From Romanomermis culicivorax (lineage: Eukaryota; Nematoda; Enoplea; Mermithida; Mermithidae), in the NCBI GenBank assembly GCA_963922205.1, contig CAWUHX010000100.1, positions 372,001-436,000 on the forward strand: a DNA stretch of 64,000 nt, read 5' to 3'. The notes beneath the pieces are model-generated. The model did not search any database and had not been told where the DNA came from. It saw nothing but the letters and a program-made list of their open reading frames with translations. Below, piece after piece: positions 12,207 through 24,219 of this stretch. Within the stretch, counting starts at the first letter, position 1. Every line of letters begins with the position of its first letter. A program made the position numbers and the translations under genes.

Positions 12207-12968
12207 TTTTGTGTTGTAAAAAATGCCTATAATAGGTCTACTTTAATTTTCAAGTATTTCGTCTCCCGTGAGAAAAATACTCTAGCAAAGACTTTCGTTA
12301 CTTATGTACGTCCAATATTAGAATACTGTAGTTCAGTATGGAATCCACCTTTTTTAGCAGACATAAGCTACATTGAAAATGTTCAACGTAGATTTACCAG
12401 AAAGATTTTTGGTCATAAATCAGGTTTGTCCTATGAAGATAGACTTCAAAGGCTAGGTCTACGCAAGCTTGATATTCGTAGATTAGAATCTGCCCTCTGT
12501 ACCATGTACAACATAATCCACAAAAATACAATTCTAAATCCTGATGACTTTTTCTGTATAAACAACAACAATACGCGTCGTAATCATGATCTAAGATTGA
12601 CGATAAAGTCAGTTCATACTACTGCTTGCCAGTTTGATTTTTTTAACCGTTATATTAATGTCGGGAACTCTTTATCTTTTGATGTCGTTAATTCTCCCAG
12701 TTTGCACAGTTTCAAAGAAAAAATTAAACTTCTAAACTTTGATAATCGAATTGGGGGGGGGGGTGCATGTAAGTTGTTACTTTTCAAGTAACCTTTGCAC
12801 CCTATTGCTGCATGATTTTTCTATTTCTTAAAATATTTACATTACTTGCGAGTCGATTTACTAATTTTATTCTTTATATGACATTGTATTATGTATTTCA
12901 CTATGCATTTTTCTTTCGTTTTTGTTTTGTGGAACAGCAATAAATATTTTTCATTTCATTTCATTTTC
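12207..12968 (+). pseudogene. LINE (non-LTR retrotransposon) 3' end, 5'-truncated
   Basis: The sequence encodes the region after the reverse transcriptase core: TFVTYVRPILEYCSSVWNPP, IENVQRRFTRKI, SYEDRLQRLGLRKLDIRRLE. This is the conserved C-terminal pattern of CR1/L2/jockey-type LINE ORF2. A stop follows near 12791. The 3' UTR ends in AATAAA (about 12940) and an ATTTC-like short repeat, typical of these elements. It is 5'-truncated by insertion into the hAT-like MITE at 11839, whose sequence stops at its left edge. Confidence 0.85.
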
Positions 12969-13069
12969 CAGCGTTTCAGAATATCTAAATCCACGAAAAA
13001 TTTTCGGCGCTACGCGCCGAACAAGTCGATTCATATCACATCAACCGTCTTCATTTTCTCTCCAAAACA

Positions 13070-13430
13070 GGGTTGGCAAAAACCAAACTTTTGAAATTTC
13101 GACTTTTTGGTTTTTTATGGTTTTTTAATGGTTTTTTGGTTTTTCTATGGTTTTTTAGTGTTTTTTTCTGGTTTAATTCTTTAGAATGTTTGGTACATCA
13201 AAATAACTATGTAAAAAAGTGCTGGAAGCTCCCTGTATCATCTAAGACTAGTTAGGGAGCCGTAAAATGGCAGCTAGAAGTATCAATCTTATCAGAAGTG
13301 TTATTATTTTATACTATAGGAAATCCCTATTTAGCAATAGAAATACAGTAATAGTGGGCACATAAAAAAGGAACCATGAGTGAAGAACACAAGAAAAATA
13401 AAAATGGAACAGCGCATGCGATACACTGTT
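13070..13430 (+). repeat. Dispersed repeat, second copy of 7165-7560
   Basis: It has the same landmarks as the first copy (GGGTTGGCAAAAACCAAACTT, GGAAATCCCTATT, GCATGCGATA). It is cut at GCATGCGATA by the CCAC-type MITE that follows. Confidence 0.7.
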
Positions 13431-14470
13431 TTTTTCCACAAATGTGGAAAGGGGTCAAATTTTTTTTCCACATGTGGAAAAAATTTTTTTTCGTCTTAAA
13501 ATCCTCGTTTTTTTAACCTTAAAAATGCTCACAGACGCTTTATCGCACTGTTTTTGAGCTTTTTCAAGCCTCCCGGTGTTTTTAGAGAAGTTAATACATT
13601 AAAATTAGAGAAAAAATTGAAATGTTCGACTAAAAAGCCTAATCTACAAGCATTGTTGAACAAATTTTCTAGCAAACTATCCAAGAGCATAATTGACTTG
13701 AATTACACAAGAAATCAATGGTCAAGTCCTCGATGATGACAAGTGAAAGCCCAAAAAAGATGGTATTCTTTCCGATTTTTCGGGTATACCCAAAAATATA
13801 CCCAAAAAAATTTTTTTTGGGTATATTGACATTCTGGGATGCTGGAAAATCAATTTTCCGAACATTTATTTCAAGAATTAGATTCCAATTTTGTGTTCAA
13901 GAGTCGTAATTTCTAGAATTTTACTTGAAAAATTTTAAAATCTGTAATTTATTTGTAAACTCTCATGAACTTGGTCGAAAATATATGAGTAAGAGTATAA
14001 ATTTCCGAAAGATATTTCCAAGAAGCTTTTGAATTGATTTTACGTTAGCAAAGAAATAATCGCATCAAAAAGGCCGAAAAGATATGAGTAAGAAGAGAAG
14101 AAATTTCCGGAAACTACTTCCATGAAGTTTTGGATGGATTTTACGTTAAGAAAGGAATAATTGCTTCGAAAAGTTTACAGACTTGACGTATTGATCTTTC
14201 TCAAAAAATGTGTCAAGGGAAAAATGTGAGTCTTCATTAAATATCAAGATGAAATATTGAAGATTACCAGTTAAAACATGAGATAATACGTTTAAGATGA
14301 TTAAAACTATTAAAGATTAAATGATAAATGAAGGTAGACATGTTAGAAGCAGCGCCTGAGCTAGGAAATAAATAATAATGCATATTTAAGTTATAACCGG
14401 CGCGAAGCGCCGGAAAATTTTGAGATTATGACCTTCTAAAATGCACCAAAATGCATCTTTTCTGTATCCG
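13421..14470 (+). mobile_element. CCAC-type hAT-like MITE, right end degraded
   Basis: It starts CACTGTTTTTTTCCACAAA and runs collinear with the intact copy at 15447-16482 through the hairpin ACCGGCGCGAAGCGCCGG at 14397 to ATGCATCTTTTC. It diverges just before the expected right terminus. About 1 kb of it is shared with the intact copy. Flanks ATGCGATA and ATCCGATA could be a degraded target duplication, but the right terminus is gone. Confidence 0.7.
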
Positions 14471-14639
14471 ATATGATCAAACACATGACTCAAAAAATTC
14501 TGACAAGCCATTTTGGCTTGTTGGACTAAAATTCTACAAGCCATTTTGTCAGTCCAACAAGCCATGGCTTGTAAAATGCTAAAAAAAACTATGGGTCAAG
14601 TTGGGCCCCCCCCAAGTACAGGTATGGCTCAGGCTTAGG

Positions 14640-14874
14640 CATACGTGTAAGACGTCTGACCAGTTGGGGGGAGGTAAATCCGAAATTTGGGGGGGGGGGT
14701 AGGAAAAAGTCGAAATTTTTCCCAAAAAAGGCCAAAAAACATACACTTTTTTGCAAATTTTTTCAATTTTTTCCAAACTGGTGGGGGGGTTGGGGGGGGG
14801 TAAATGATTTTGGCTACAGGGTTGGCCAAGTTGGGGGGGTCCCCCCCCAACCCCCCCCCCCAAGTACAGGTATG
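14640..14874. mobile_element. CATACCTG-family G-tract MITE, copy b (235 bp)
   Basis: Ends CATACGTG and CAGGTATG with a perfect 8-bp target duplication GGCTTAGG at 14632-14639 and 14875-14882. G runs near the left end and C runs near the right enclose a TTTTTGCAAATTTTTTCAAT centre. A solitary right end (CAAGTACAGGTATG) at about 14613 shows a second, older copy just upstream. Confidence 0.85.
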
Positions 14875-15017
14875 GGCTTAGGCTTAGGCTTAACGCAATG
14901 TGAAATAGAAATAAAGGGTGAAAAGGTAGCTTATCATTGGAAATGATCAGTGGAGTGATTTTGGGAGCAGGTGGAAATAATTTTTGTCAAAAATTGGAAA
15001 AAAATTTGCATTTGAAT

Positions 15018-16908
15018 CAGCGTTTTTTTTTGTGCACGGACATTTGTGCCAATTGGCACAAGAGGCCAAAAAAATTTGTGCCAATGGCACAAAAAAAAAT
15101 TTTCCACTAGAAACATATACTGAAAACTGTGGAAAGATTTTTGGCCAAAAGTTTGATAAAAATATAAATTAAGGCTAAGTTTAACCGCATTAATTTTTTG
15201 TAAAAATCGTGCCCTGCCCAGCCTTACCTATTTTTCAGCTAATCATGTCAGTGAGATAAGAAAAAACTGTGCAGGGAAATAGTTCGCGGCGATTCAAAAA
15301 GAAATGAAATGCCGAGAAAATTAGGGCTCTAGAATTGATGATCAAATTGATTCAATTTTTGACTACGAATATCTATATAATATTTATTAACAATGTAAAT
15401 ACTAGAGGAAATAACGTGTAAAATTTTGTGGATTTTCGGTCCGAACCACTGTTTTTTTTTTTCCACGAACTTTTTTCCACAAATGTGGAAAGGGGTCAAA
15501 TTTTTTTTCCACATGTGGAAAAAATTTTTTTTCGTCTTAAAATCCGTTTTTGGCTTAAAAATGCTCACAGACGCTTTATCGCACTGTTTTTGAGCTTTTT
15601 CAAGCCTTCCGGTGTTTTTAGAGAAGTTAATTCATTAAAATTGGAGAAAAATTGAAATGTTCGACTTAAAAGCCTAATCTACAAGCGTTGTTGAACAAGT
15701 TTTGTAGCAAACTATCCAAGAGCATAATTGACTTGAATTACACAAGAAATCAATGGTCAAGTCCTCTCTGATGACAAGTGAAAGCCCAAAAAAGATGGTA
15801 CTTTCCGGCGCGTAGCGCCGGAAAATTTTTTGGGTATATTGACATTCTAGGATGCTGGAAAATCATTTTTCCGAACATTTATTTCAAGAATTAGATTCCA
15901 ATTTGGTGTTCAAGAGTCGTAATTTCTAGAATTTTACTTGAAAAATTTTAAAATCTGTAATTTATTTGTAAACTCTCATGAACTTGGTCGAAAATATACG
16001 AGTAAGAAGAATATAAATTTCCGAAAGATATTTCCAAGAAGCTTTTGAATTGATTTTACGTTAGCAAAGAAATAATCGCATCATAAATCATAGAGACTTG
16101 ACGTGTATTCATCTTTCTCAAAAGGAAAAAATGCGAATCTTCATTAAATATTATGATAAAATGTTGAAGATAACCAATTAAAACATGAGATACTACGTTT
16201 AAGATGATGAAAACTATTATAGATTAAGTGATAAATGAAGGTAGACATGATAAAAGCCGCGCCTGAACTACTTAATGAATAATGATGATTATTAAAGTTA
16301 TTACCGGCGCGAAGCGCCGGAAAATTTTGAGATTATGACCTTCTAAAATGCACCAAAATGCATCTTTTCAATATGAAAACCCCAAATTTTTCTTCCACAT
16401 TTGTGGAAAGACCTCAAAAATTTTTTCCACATTCCAGATTTTTTTTCCACATTATAGTGCAAATGTGGAAAAAAAAACAGTGGTCCGAACATTGCACCAA
16501 TTATATCGATTTTTCTGTTTGAATTAATCAAACACAGAAAGTAAGAATTTCAGTTTTAAATCCGAATCTGACTGAATGAACAGATAATAATTCAGAATTT
16601 GTTTTCTTTCATCAGTCATTGACAGCGTATGAAGTTTGCTGCAACAATACTGGTACACTGTTCGAGGAGAAATCGTTCGCGTTCGGATGGAATATTACGA
16701 GTAGGAAATATTATGATATTCATTGATTCGGCGCGGAGCGCCGAAAAATTTTTGCATTTTCAGTCCTTGAAACGTCTAAAAATCAAGGAAATTTAATGTT
16801 TGATCAGCCAAAAATTTTGTGCCAATTGGCACAAACGCTCAAAATTTTTTGTGCCATTCCAAATTTTTTTGTGCCAAAAACCATGTTTTGGCACAAAAAA
16901 AAACACTG
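15018..16908 (+). mobile_element. GTGCC-type hAT-like MITE, complete copy carrying a nested MITE
   Basis: Left end CAGCGTTTTTTTTTGTGC and right end GGCACAAAAAAAAACACTG are inverted. A perfect 8-bp duplication ATTTGAAT flanks it at 15010-15017 and 16909-16916. Subterminal palindrome GTGCCAATTGGCAC occurs near both ends (15048, 16820). Without the nested element (15447-16482) the body is about 847 bp. It includes the hairpin CGGCGCGGAGCGCCG at 16729 and a TTCGCGTTCGG segment shared with copies at 24220, 25305 and 27144. It has no ORF, so it must be mobilised in trans. Confidence 0.9.
15447..16482 (+). mobile_element. CCAC-type hAT-like MITE, complete, nested inside 15018-16908
   Basis: Left end CACTGTTTTTTTTTTCCAC and right end GTGGAAAAAAAAACAGTG are inverted, with a perfect 8-bp duplication GTCCGAAC at 15439-15446 and 16483-16490. 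Unoccupied versions of the same host sequence at about 24860, 26066 and 28115 confirm the insertion. Subterminal palindromes are CCACAAATGTGG, CCACATGTGG and CCACATTTGTGG. The interior has the hairpin ACCGGCGCGAAGCGCCGG at 16302. A second hairpin version lies at 15806. Confidence 0.92.
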
Positions 16909-16936
16909 ATTTGAATAATTTAGCTTCAACTTGGTT

Positions 16937-17297
16937 TCCGCGCCTCCATTTGCCGTCCATTGATCATTTCAGGTGATAAACTGCCAAAAATATGTGTTTT
17001 GCTCATTTTTGGACTTCACGCCTAAAAAATATTCTGCCCTTTAAATTTTCTCAGCATCCATTTCTTTTCGAGTCGTCGTACGTGAACTATTTTCCTGCAC
17101 AGTTTTTTCTCATCTCCCTGACATGGTTAGCTGAAAAATAGGTAGGAGGGCACGATTTTTACAAAAAATTAATGCGTTAAAAACGTTAAATTTTCATCAT
17201 ACTTTTTGGCCTAAAACTTTTCCGCAGTTTTCAGTATGTTTCTAGTAGAAAAGTGCCAATTGGCACAAATGTTCGTGTGCACAAAATAGAACGCTGC
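16937..17297 (-). mobile_element. GTGCC-type hAT-like MITE, minus fragment
   Basis: The terminus GCACAAAATAGAACGCTG (17279-17296) and the palindrome GTGCCAATTGGCAC (17252) are followed leftwards by the family's AAACTTTTCCGCAGTTTTCA and CTGACATGGTTAGCTGAAAA. The other end is missing. Confidence 0.7.
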
Positions 17298-17403
17298 TCG
17301 TTCTATCCGCACGGATACAGTAATTTCGCAAATTACTTTTTTTAATCAGTGTACGTGCATAACTTGCTTACGCTTCGACAAAATCGGCTGTGACTTCGAC
17401 TAA

Positions 17404-17631
17404 AGGGTCATTTATACTTGCCTTTTTCGACGGAACGGAACGAATCGCCAACAGCTTGAAACGTCCACCCTGGAAGTCCACTTTAGGTCGGAAAGGATAA
17501 GTGAAATTTTGTGGAAAGCGACTGACGGTAACCTCCAACCAAACCGAACGGAACGAAAATTTCTTTTTCGTTCAGTTAGCTTGTGTCAATTGTAATACGT
17601 TCCATCGGAAGAAGCAAGTATAAAGGATCCT
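17404..17631. mobile_element. 228-bp MITE with AGGGTCATTTATACTTGC ends
   Basis: Inverted ends (AGGGTCATTTATACTTGC and GCAAGTATAAAGGATCCT) and a 3-bp TAA duplication suggest a PIF/Harbinger-type MITE. The body has GGAACGGAACG repeats. A second copy lies at 23611-23838. Confidence 0.65.
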
Positions 17632-20600
17632 TAATGGATAAGCTAAAACTTGGGCTTGTTCTTAGCATTCCTCCTAGTAGTTTGGTTGACCAAGCGGTGC
17701 TAGTCAATAGTCATTCGGTCTATTTTTAATTTTAGTGTCAGTCTACAAGGATCAATATTGAGGAAGGTATATCACTGCTGACAAGGAGCCAGAAAAGGAA
17801 AATAGATCGAGGCATGAAGATGAACATGAACCATCTCTGTCCTTACAGTACAACCGCCTACATAAATATCAAGTCTTGCGGCGTTTTCTTGCAATCCAAC
17901 TTGTCTGTCTCACATAATCATGACATGAGCTCTCATGAAAAGTGGTAGCCTATCCTAATCCGTAAGGCAACAATCAGTAGTTGAACAAGAAAACAGCAAT
18001 AAACAAACAAAAAAGAACGATTATTTCGAATTAAATTATTGTTTCGAGATTGTGAAATCGGTATTCTACTGCATTGTTGGCAGACCAGAGAGTAAAATAT
18101 TCCGTGGAAGAAATGTTTCGATTGTTGGAATGGTTGTATAGTGAAAAATGAAAAATAACCATGAAACGTGCTTGAGAGAATTAAAGTTTGTCAGTAAACA
18201 AGGGTGGATGGACTGATTATTCCTGAAAAGGAAAAAACGAAATTATAGTCAAAGGAAAAATATTTCAAGCAGTGAGACTAGATCAACATTCTATGTTCTC
18301 CAACTATAGTTCCGAAAGTAGCTATCATCTGAATCTGAAACTGGACCAGTCCTGCAAGTTTTTGTACAACAATGCACGATGATTTCTCCAGAACTATTTT
18401 GCCACGCTAATGTTTCTCCTAACAGACTGCAGCTAGCAGTAAGATTCAGTACAAAAAGCAGCTGAATTACTCCCAGAACAATGTTTTATCGGAATGACAC
18501 CGTATGTTTTTGGCGACGAAATTCAAGTTTTCTCTTGATTTTTCAAAAGGCTTTTATTGTCGAATCCGTATAACGTCGGATTTATCACGATGGAACTGAT
18601 TGCCGACCTGCCTCAGAAATGGTTTTGGAATGGGCTGTCGGTGCGTTATGCCGACCATAGTTCTAAGAAATATTTCCAAATATAGTGAAGTATGTAAATT
18701 AACCAGAAATACGTAAAACAATAACAGGAAATTTATGATTAAATGCGTATTCCAAAACTTCCATAAAGCCCTATTCAGAAGTAAAAAATCCTAGGATTTT
18801 TGTTGCCAACAGTCGGCCACGGTCGGCTGATTGCACTTTTGAATTGGGCATAACTTTTCATCCAGAGTGCACTGCGTTCGCATATTTAGTTTAAAAATGA
18901 ACCTTTTTGACTGCCACAATGAATTAGAAGTCGTTTTCCAATTTGAACCTTCGATACACAGTAAGCTGAATACAGTAAAAATTTGATCATTCTTACTTAA
19001 ATTTTTTTTCTCGTTGTGCATTTCCTAATCCGAAAACTCTCTTTATTTTACCGCAGTATATCTTCTTGCTTTCCCTTTAATACTGATGTGGCTCACGATA
19101 TTCGATTTTAACGAAGTCCCGTTTTGGTACTAATTCATCGAACGACGTCTGCAATAAATGTACTGTATTAAGAAATTCACTCAATCAAGTTGAGCAGTGT
19201 CCATTGACCGAATTCGGTCAATGCTTTTTCAACTGCTGACAGGGTCCGGGCAGGAGAAGATGCCATGGCAATGGCAGTCTGATATTGACCGCTTCATCAA
19301 GTTCAAAATACAGTAAAACGATGAATTTCGTAAATTTACTGAAAAGACGACAAAACCTGCTTGTCACTATAAAGATATGCACACTATATTCTAACAAGCT
19401 CAGTATTCTATGTGTGCAATTCAAAGACAATTCTGTCGGGAAAAAGATTTGTGACGTTGGGAATTTGACTTAATTATTAGTATCAATCAGTCTGATTGGT
19501 TTGCTGAACTTTGTAACACCTAAATCACTCAAATAGACTTAATCGTTGATGCTAAAATAAGTCAGAATTTGATTCGAGACGCCATTTCAGGTACCGTTGC
19601 GTTTTGACCACCTGTCTCTACAGCCAACAAATTTTTCTCGTTCATAGCATGGACTATCCTTGAGTGACAGTAACGTTTCGTCCGCTATGTTTTTTTGTGT
19701 CGCCATAAGTCTTGAAGCATTCTAATCAATTTGGCAGAGTTCTAAATATTTTTGAAAAAAATTGTCAGTCTGACCCCAAAATTCCTAACACGTGGAAATT
19801 TTTTTCGAATAATAAATTTTCCATTGGAATTACATGATTTTTCAAAGAAAAGTCAACGTTATGTCTTCACTTTTTTCCGAAATAAATGGGTTTTGTGTTT
19901 ATTACAGTATTATGTTTCAAAAACCGGTCAGTTCTTGTGTAAACGTAACAGATTTTTCAATGCAAATCCTGTAAAAATAACAAGTTTGCCTCGTAGAACT
20001 CATAATCTTTTGGATAAAAATCACGATGTAAGTCGCTGCTTAAACGAACATGAGACACTATGAAATGTTCTCCTTCTGGACATCTTTCTTAACGTTTCTT
20101 TTCTGTGATAAGTTTTTTAGCCATGTAAATGAACGAAATGACTCGTCAACCGGATAAACTTTGACCTTTATGCAAGTAAGCCTCATGCAATATCCAAATT
20201 GTCACTAAACGTATTAAAGTATCTTAACTGAAACTGATCGTTGTTGGTATCTCGCTAAAATAATAACAATTAATTGGCTGAACCGGGACAGCGGCTAAGA
20301 TGCAATGGTGTCTGAATTGGCATGCTGGCTGAATCGGCAAACAATCAAAATACATATTGTACAGTACACCTGCTAGGATAAAAAAATTCGATCTTACAAT
20401 AACAGAAGACCATTTTCCATATTTTGAATACCCACTAAAATCCAAATCAGAATTATTTTATCATCATCAACTAAGTCCATTTGATTGATTTATAGCGAAT
20501 TTTTTATAAAATGCTTGTAAAGTGAAATTTGACAAATATTGCACTGTCGTTCAAGTCGTTTACACAAAACTTTGACTACGAAATTTTTATTCAAAAAATA

Positions 20601-20640
20601 GTTAAAGGTTGGTTGAACACGCTCACAGGTTTTCGGCGCT
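17632..20640. other. About 3 kb with no recognised gene or repeat
   Basis: The sequence is AT-rich, with no family-type reading frame and no copy of the repeats found elsewhere in the window. A 309-nt open frame at 19752-20063 has no recognisable motif. A GACCGAATTCGGTC palindrome at 19206 is isolated. The stretch ends at a weak remnant of the GC hairpin (TTTCGGCGCTACG, 20632). Confidence 0.5.
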
Positions 20641-20699
20641 ACGTGACATAGGGTTGAGCTGGAAATCTTGAAAGTCTAGAATACTACTTGCATTCCACT

Positions 20700-23611
20700 C
20701 TCATCACGAATCCATCCAGGACATTTTGATCCCTGACGTTCATACAAAAATGAGAATTGTTCCTGATGTAAATCATATGGAAGTCCAAATACATCTTCTG
20801 AAAAAATACAGTATTAGATATTCTTGTATTTTGCTTGGTGATTTTAACTTGCAACAACTTCTCACATGTACATATGCAAAAATGTCTGCTAGTATCGAGG
20901 GTGATGCATTATATTCTTGCTGATACTGGGTTTGATTCATACACAAATAATCCCACCAGGAATGGGAATTTTCTCGATCTCATATTCTGTGTAATGCAAA
21001 ATCATTAGTATCAAATGTTCAGAGTGCCCCATCTTTTTCTACTAGTGACCATGACTCTGTTACTTTTTTTATTCATGATAAATTGCCCCATGAAACTAAT
21101 AATTTTTTTATCCCAACTTTCGTAAGGCTGACTATATTATACTGATATAATATATGTTTCCTTGTCAATCTTTTTTACTAGCTAAAGTGAATTAGTTTTT
21201 AGTTTTTTCCTCTTATTCTAAGATAAATGATTTTTATGTCAACTTTCTATCTGTCTTGCAGCAAAAGGAGTAGAACTTTATGACACCTTGAAGAAATTTT
21301 GTAGAAAGAAAAAACTTCTATTTCTAAAGAAATTAGAAAAAGAGAAGCTAATTTTGGTGGGAAAAATATAAACTCTTCCGACATCAAATTATAAAAGAGA
21401 TGAATCTTGTTAGAGCTGGAAACTTACGCCAATCTTACCAGTATGCGAATAGTAAACTTTCTGCATCCACGGCTATTTCCTGATCTTAAATATAGAGACA
21501 TAATTGCCATAAATAATATTGATAAAGGACTTGCTGAATGACTATTTTTAATTTATTTTCACCAAATCTGAAAATATTTCTGAGCCTAACCTTACTTCTG
21601 ATAAAAAAAATCTGAACTCAAATTCTCTTGTGGTTTTAATTTCCTCACTGTCCTTTCAGTGCTCAAAAATCTCAAACCAACGTTATCACTGGGTCCCAAC
21701 AATTTATGTGCATTCTTTTTAGGAAACTTCACCTCATTCTCTCTGAACCATTGTCAACTATCTTTGAAGTCTCTTATAGGACTGGAGAAATACACTATTT
21801 CTGGTGTGAGGCAATTATTGTTCAAATTTTCAAAAAAGGTGATTCGACATTGGTTGAAAATTCCAACCAATTTCTTTGTGCTGTATTTCATGCAAGGTCA
21901 TGGAATCGATTATTATTGAATATGATGAAGTGATTGAAAATCTGCATTTTCTGTCGTCTGAACAGTATGGTTTTCGGAAATCTATGTCTTGTGCTCTGCA
22001 GTTGTTGCATTGTATAAATATATGGTCACGTTCACTTGATAAGAAGTATCACATGCGGACGAATTTTGTCGAACGTCACATGATTCAAATCACAACTTTT
22101 CGTTATGTTTTTCGTTACGTTTTGTGTTACAGTAATTTACATCAATTTTATGTTTCGTTTCTTATAATTTTTACATGCAATTTATGTGTGTACTTTTTAT
22201 GTTTCGTTTCTGTTTCATTTGTGCACAGTTTATTTCCGTTTCGATTTAATATTTTCTATCGCACACATAGACTACGGTATGTACCCGCTAGTCAAGAATT
22301 TCCGTTAGAGATAAGCTCTCCGAGCCCATCGCTGTAATTGGAGCACAACATGCACCTCTTATCGGTAAAAACCAGTGATGTTTCGCAACATGAAATGACT
22401 AGTTTGAAATTCTTACTAGTTGACGTTCCTATGTTAAGCATGGAGAGTGAAAACTCGCCCCAATGCTTAACGTTGTGAACTGGAAAATGTCTATGTGACC
22501 ATAGGCATTCTGCAGCGATTTCCGCTGCAGAAGTTAGCTTGGGGGAGTGTTAACTCCGCCCAAGGCATACTGTAGTTTATGGAGCCCTTTAAAAGGGCAT
22601 GTTTGGTTAGTTTTTCACTCATTTTTGGGCCTAATTGGTTGTTGCATTTTTAGCCTGGGTCTTGCGTTTGCCATTCGTCGTTATTATTATATTTCTATAT
22701 TGTCAACTGCATTAGCTGCTCCTCAAATAAAATTTGCATATTCTCGCCTCCAGTCTTCTTTACGTGGCCTGCTACAGTATCCCAACCGTTGGAGTTCACC
22801 ACCCGTCACCATTGATTGAGAACCCCCATCACCCTCCCCGAGGAAATGCTTGATATCGCCCCTGCCGAACCGCAGCCGCATTACCACTTACGCCAAATCA
22901 CTCTGGATTCCCGTACCCGCTCACCGTCGTCCGTAGGATCCACGCTTTGACCCCAGAACCCGTCGCCCAGCGCCGAGTACTTTGAGAAGAGGATTTAGTG
23001 AGTCTTCTCAAGGGTTATTATTGTTGAGGGTATATTTGTGGGAGTCTCCCCTAAGCTAGTTTCCCTTGGAAGTACCCTCACTTAAGAAAGCCCTCAGACC
23101 CTTAAAGTCAGGGCCAATAAGGGGATTTAGGTTAACAATCGGGTCCCCTACAGTACGCCATTCTGCGAATGGCACCGTCCTTCATTCCCAGTGAATGAGG
23201 ACTATTGATTGGCACCCCTGACCCAGCCGCATTGTCCATTGTTCTACAGCATAACCCAAGGACAAGGCCGAGGTGCACCATAGGTTTACCTGTGGTAGTA
23301 CCAGCTGGGTTAGGTTCCCAAACTGAATATATAACCGGAGCCACCCCACGGGGTCACAGCATGTCACCTACAGTGTCATGGCCATATTTCCTATGGGATA
23401 TGGTATGGGTTTTCCTATCAATGTGACTGATCACCAATCTACTTAATGTGACATGGCTCCCAATTTCAGTTAATGTGACAGAAGGTACCAATGGAGGTTA
23501 TATATATTGACCCTTGTGAAGCTTTTGACACAGTACCTCATGACATTCTCATTCAGAAGTTGATGAAGATCGGTATCCCCAGAATCTGTTTCAATTGGAT
23601 TTCTTCTTTCT
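20700..23611 (+). pseudogene. LINE copy, endonuclease and reverse transcriptase, broken by an LTR insertion
   Basis: Fragments in order are: endonuclease LLGDFN (20830), NNPTRN and a TSDHDSVTFF-like segment (21040-21075); RT LKNLKPTLSLGPNNLCAF (21660), EPLSTIFEVSYRTGEIHYFW, IIVQIFKKGDS (21810), CKVMESII, LSSEQYGFRKSMSCALQLL (21950). Then comes a 1434-bp insertion, and then MEVIYIDPCEAFDTVPHDIL (23491) to WISSF. Many frameshifts and stops are present. The copy is truncated at 23611 by a MITE. It is closely related to the minus-strand copy at 35400-37400, which lacks the insertion. Confidence 0.85.
22047..23480. mobile_element. Probable solo LTR (1434 bp) inside the LINE
   Basis: It begins TATCACATGCGG and ends TAATGTGACA, so the ends are inverted with TG..CA geometry after one change. 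It is flanked by GAAG (22043-22046 and 23481-23484), a 4-5 bp duplication. The homologous LINE at about 36200 reads straight through the site, proving an insertion. The interior has a possible TATA-like CCTTTAAAAGGG (22585), no gag/pol coding and GC-rich segments near 22850-22990. This fits a solo Gypsy-type LTR. An unrelated TIR element is possible. Confidence 0.7.
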
Positions 23612-23838
23612 TGCCTTTTTGGCGGAACGGAACAGAACAGAATACAATCACTTCGACGTTATCGAACCAAAACGAAATTTTCGTCCCGTTCCGTTCGGTT
23701 GGAGGTTATCGTCGGTCGTTTTCCAAAACATTGCACTTATCCTCTGCGATCAAAAGTTGATTTTCAGGCTGAACCTTTCAAGCTGTTGTCGATCAGTTCC
23801 GTTCCGATCCGTCGAAAAAGGCAAGTATAAATGACCCT
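23611..23838. mobile_element. MITE with GGAACGGAAC repeats, second copy
   Basis: The right end GCAAGTATAAATGACCCT matches the left end of the element at 17404 in inverted sense. The left end is reduced to CTTGCCTTTTT. Internal GGAACGGAACAGAACAG and CCGTTCCGTTCGGTTGGAGG segments are shared. It truncates the LINE. Confidence 0.65.
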
Positions 23839-24219
23839 TTAGAGTTAACCCGTAACGTCCTTTATATACGGCGTAGTAAAAATATATAGTCTCAGTAAAT
23901 GCAGTGTATCTCATTCAGTTCGCAATTTGAAATTGTGTTGTTTTTATTTATCCAACTTGCATGGTTTAGCGTTTAAATGAAAACTGGCAATTGTGTTTAG
24001 TGTACTATAGTAAGCGCAGTGTTGCCAGCGACTGTTTCCGCCCGCCATTTTCGCGGTTTTCAGTCCCCTGCCCCTCTGGCGGTTTTTGCGGCGGTTTGAC
24101 TATTTGGCGGTTTTGCCGTGGTTTTTGGTCTTTTGCCGTGGTTTTGGCGGTTTTCAATTTTTTGCTTACCACATGAACGCAAGATCAGGGTTGGCGGCAG
24201 CGTATTTTTGTGCACGGAC

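Noticed and set aside
14397-14415. GC hairpin as a Helitron 3' end
   Set aside because: No CTRR follows within about 12 nt, and the hairpin is internal in elements whose true ends carry 8-bp duplications.
14397-16320. GC hairpins as histone-mRNA-type stem-loops linked to ERI1
   Set aside because: ERI1 acts on a 6-bp stem with a 4-nt loop of different sequence. The hairpins here have a 5-bp GC stem with a 3-nt loop and lie inside transposons, so a link is not supported.
19752-20063. 103-codon open frame in the quiet region
   Set aside because: There is no recognisable domain, it is rich in Phe, Lys and Asn as expected for AT-rich DNA, and there are no splice or repeat clues.
21876-22337. 153-codon frame as a complete gene
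   Set aside because: Its first part is LINE reverse transcriptase and its second part is the inserted LTR-like element. The frame crosses the junction at 22047 by chance.
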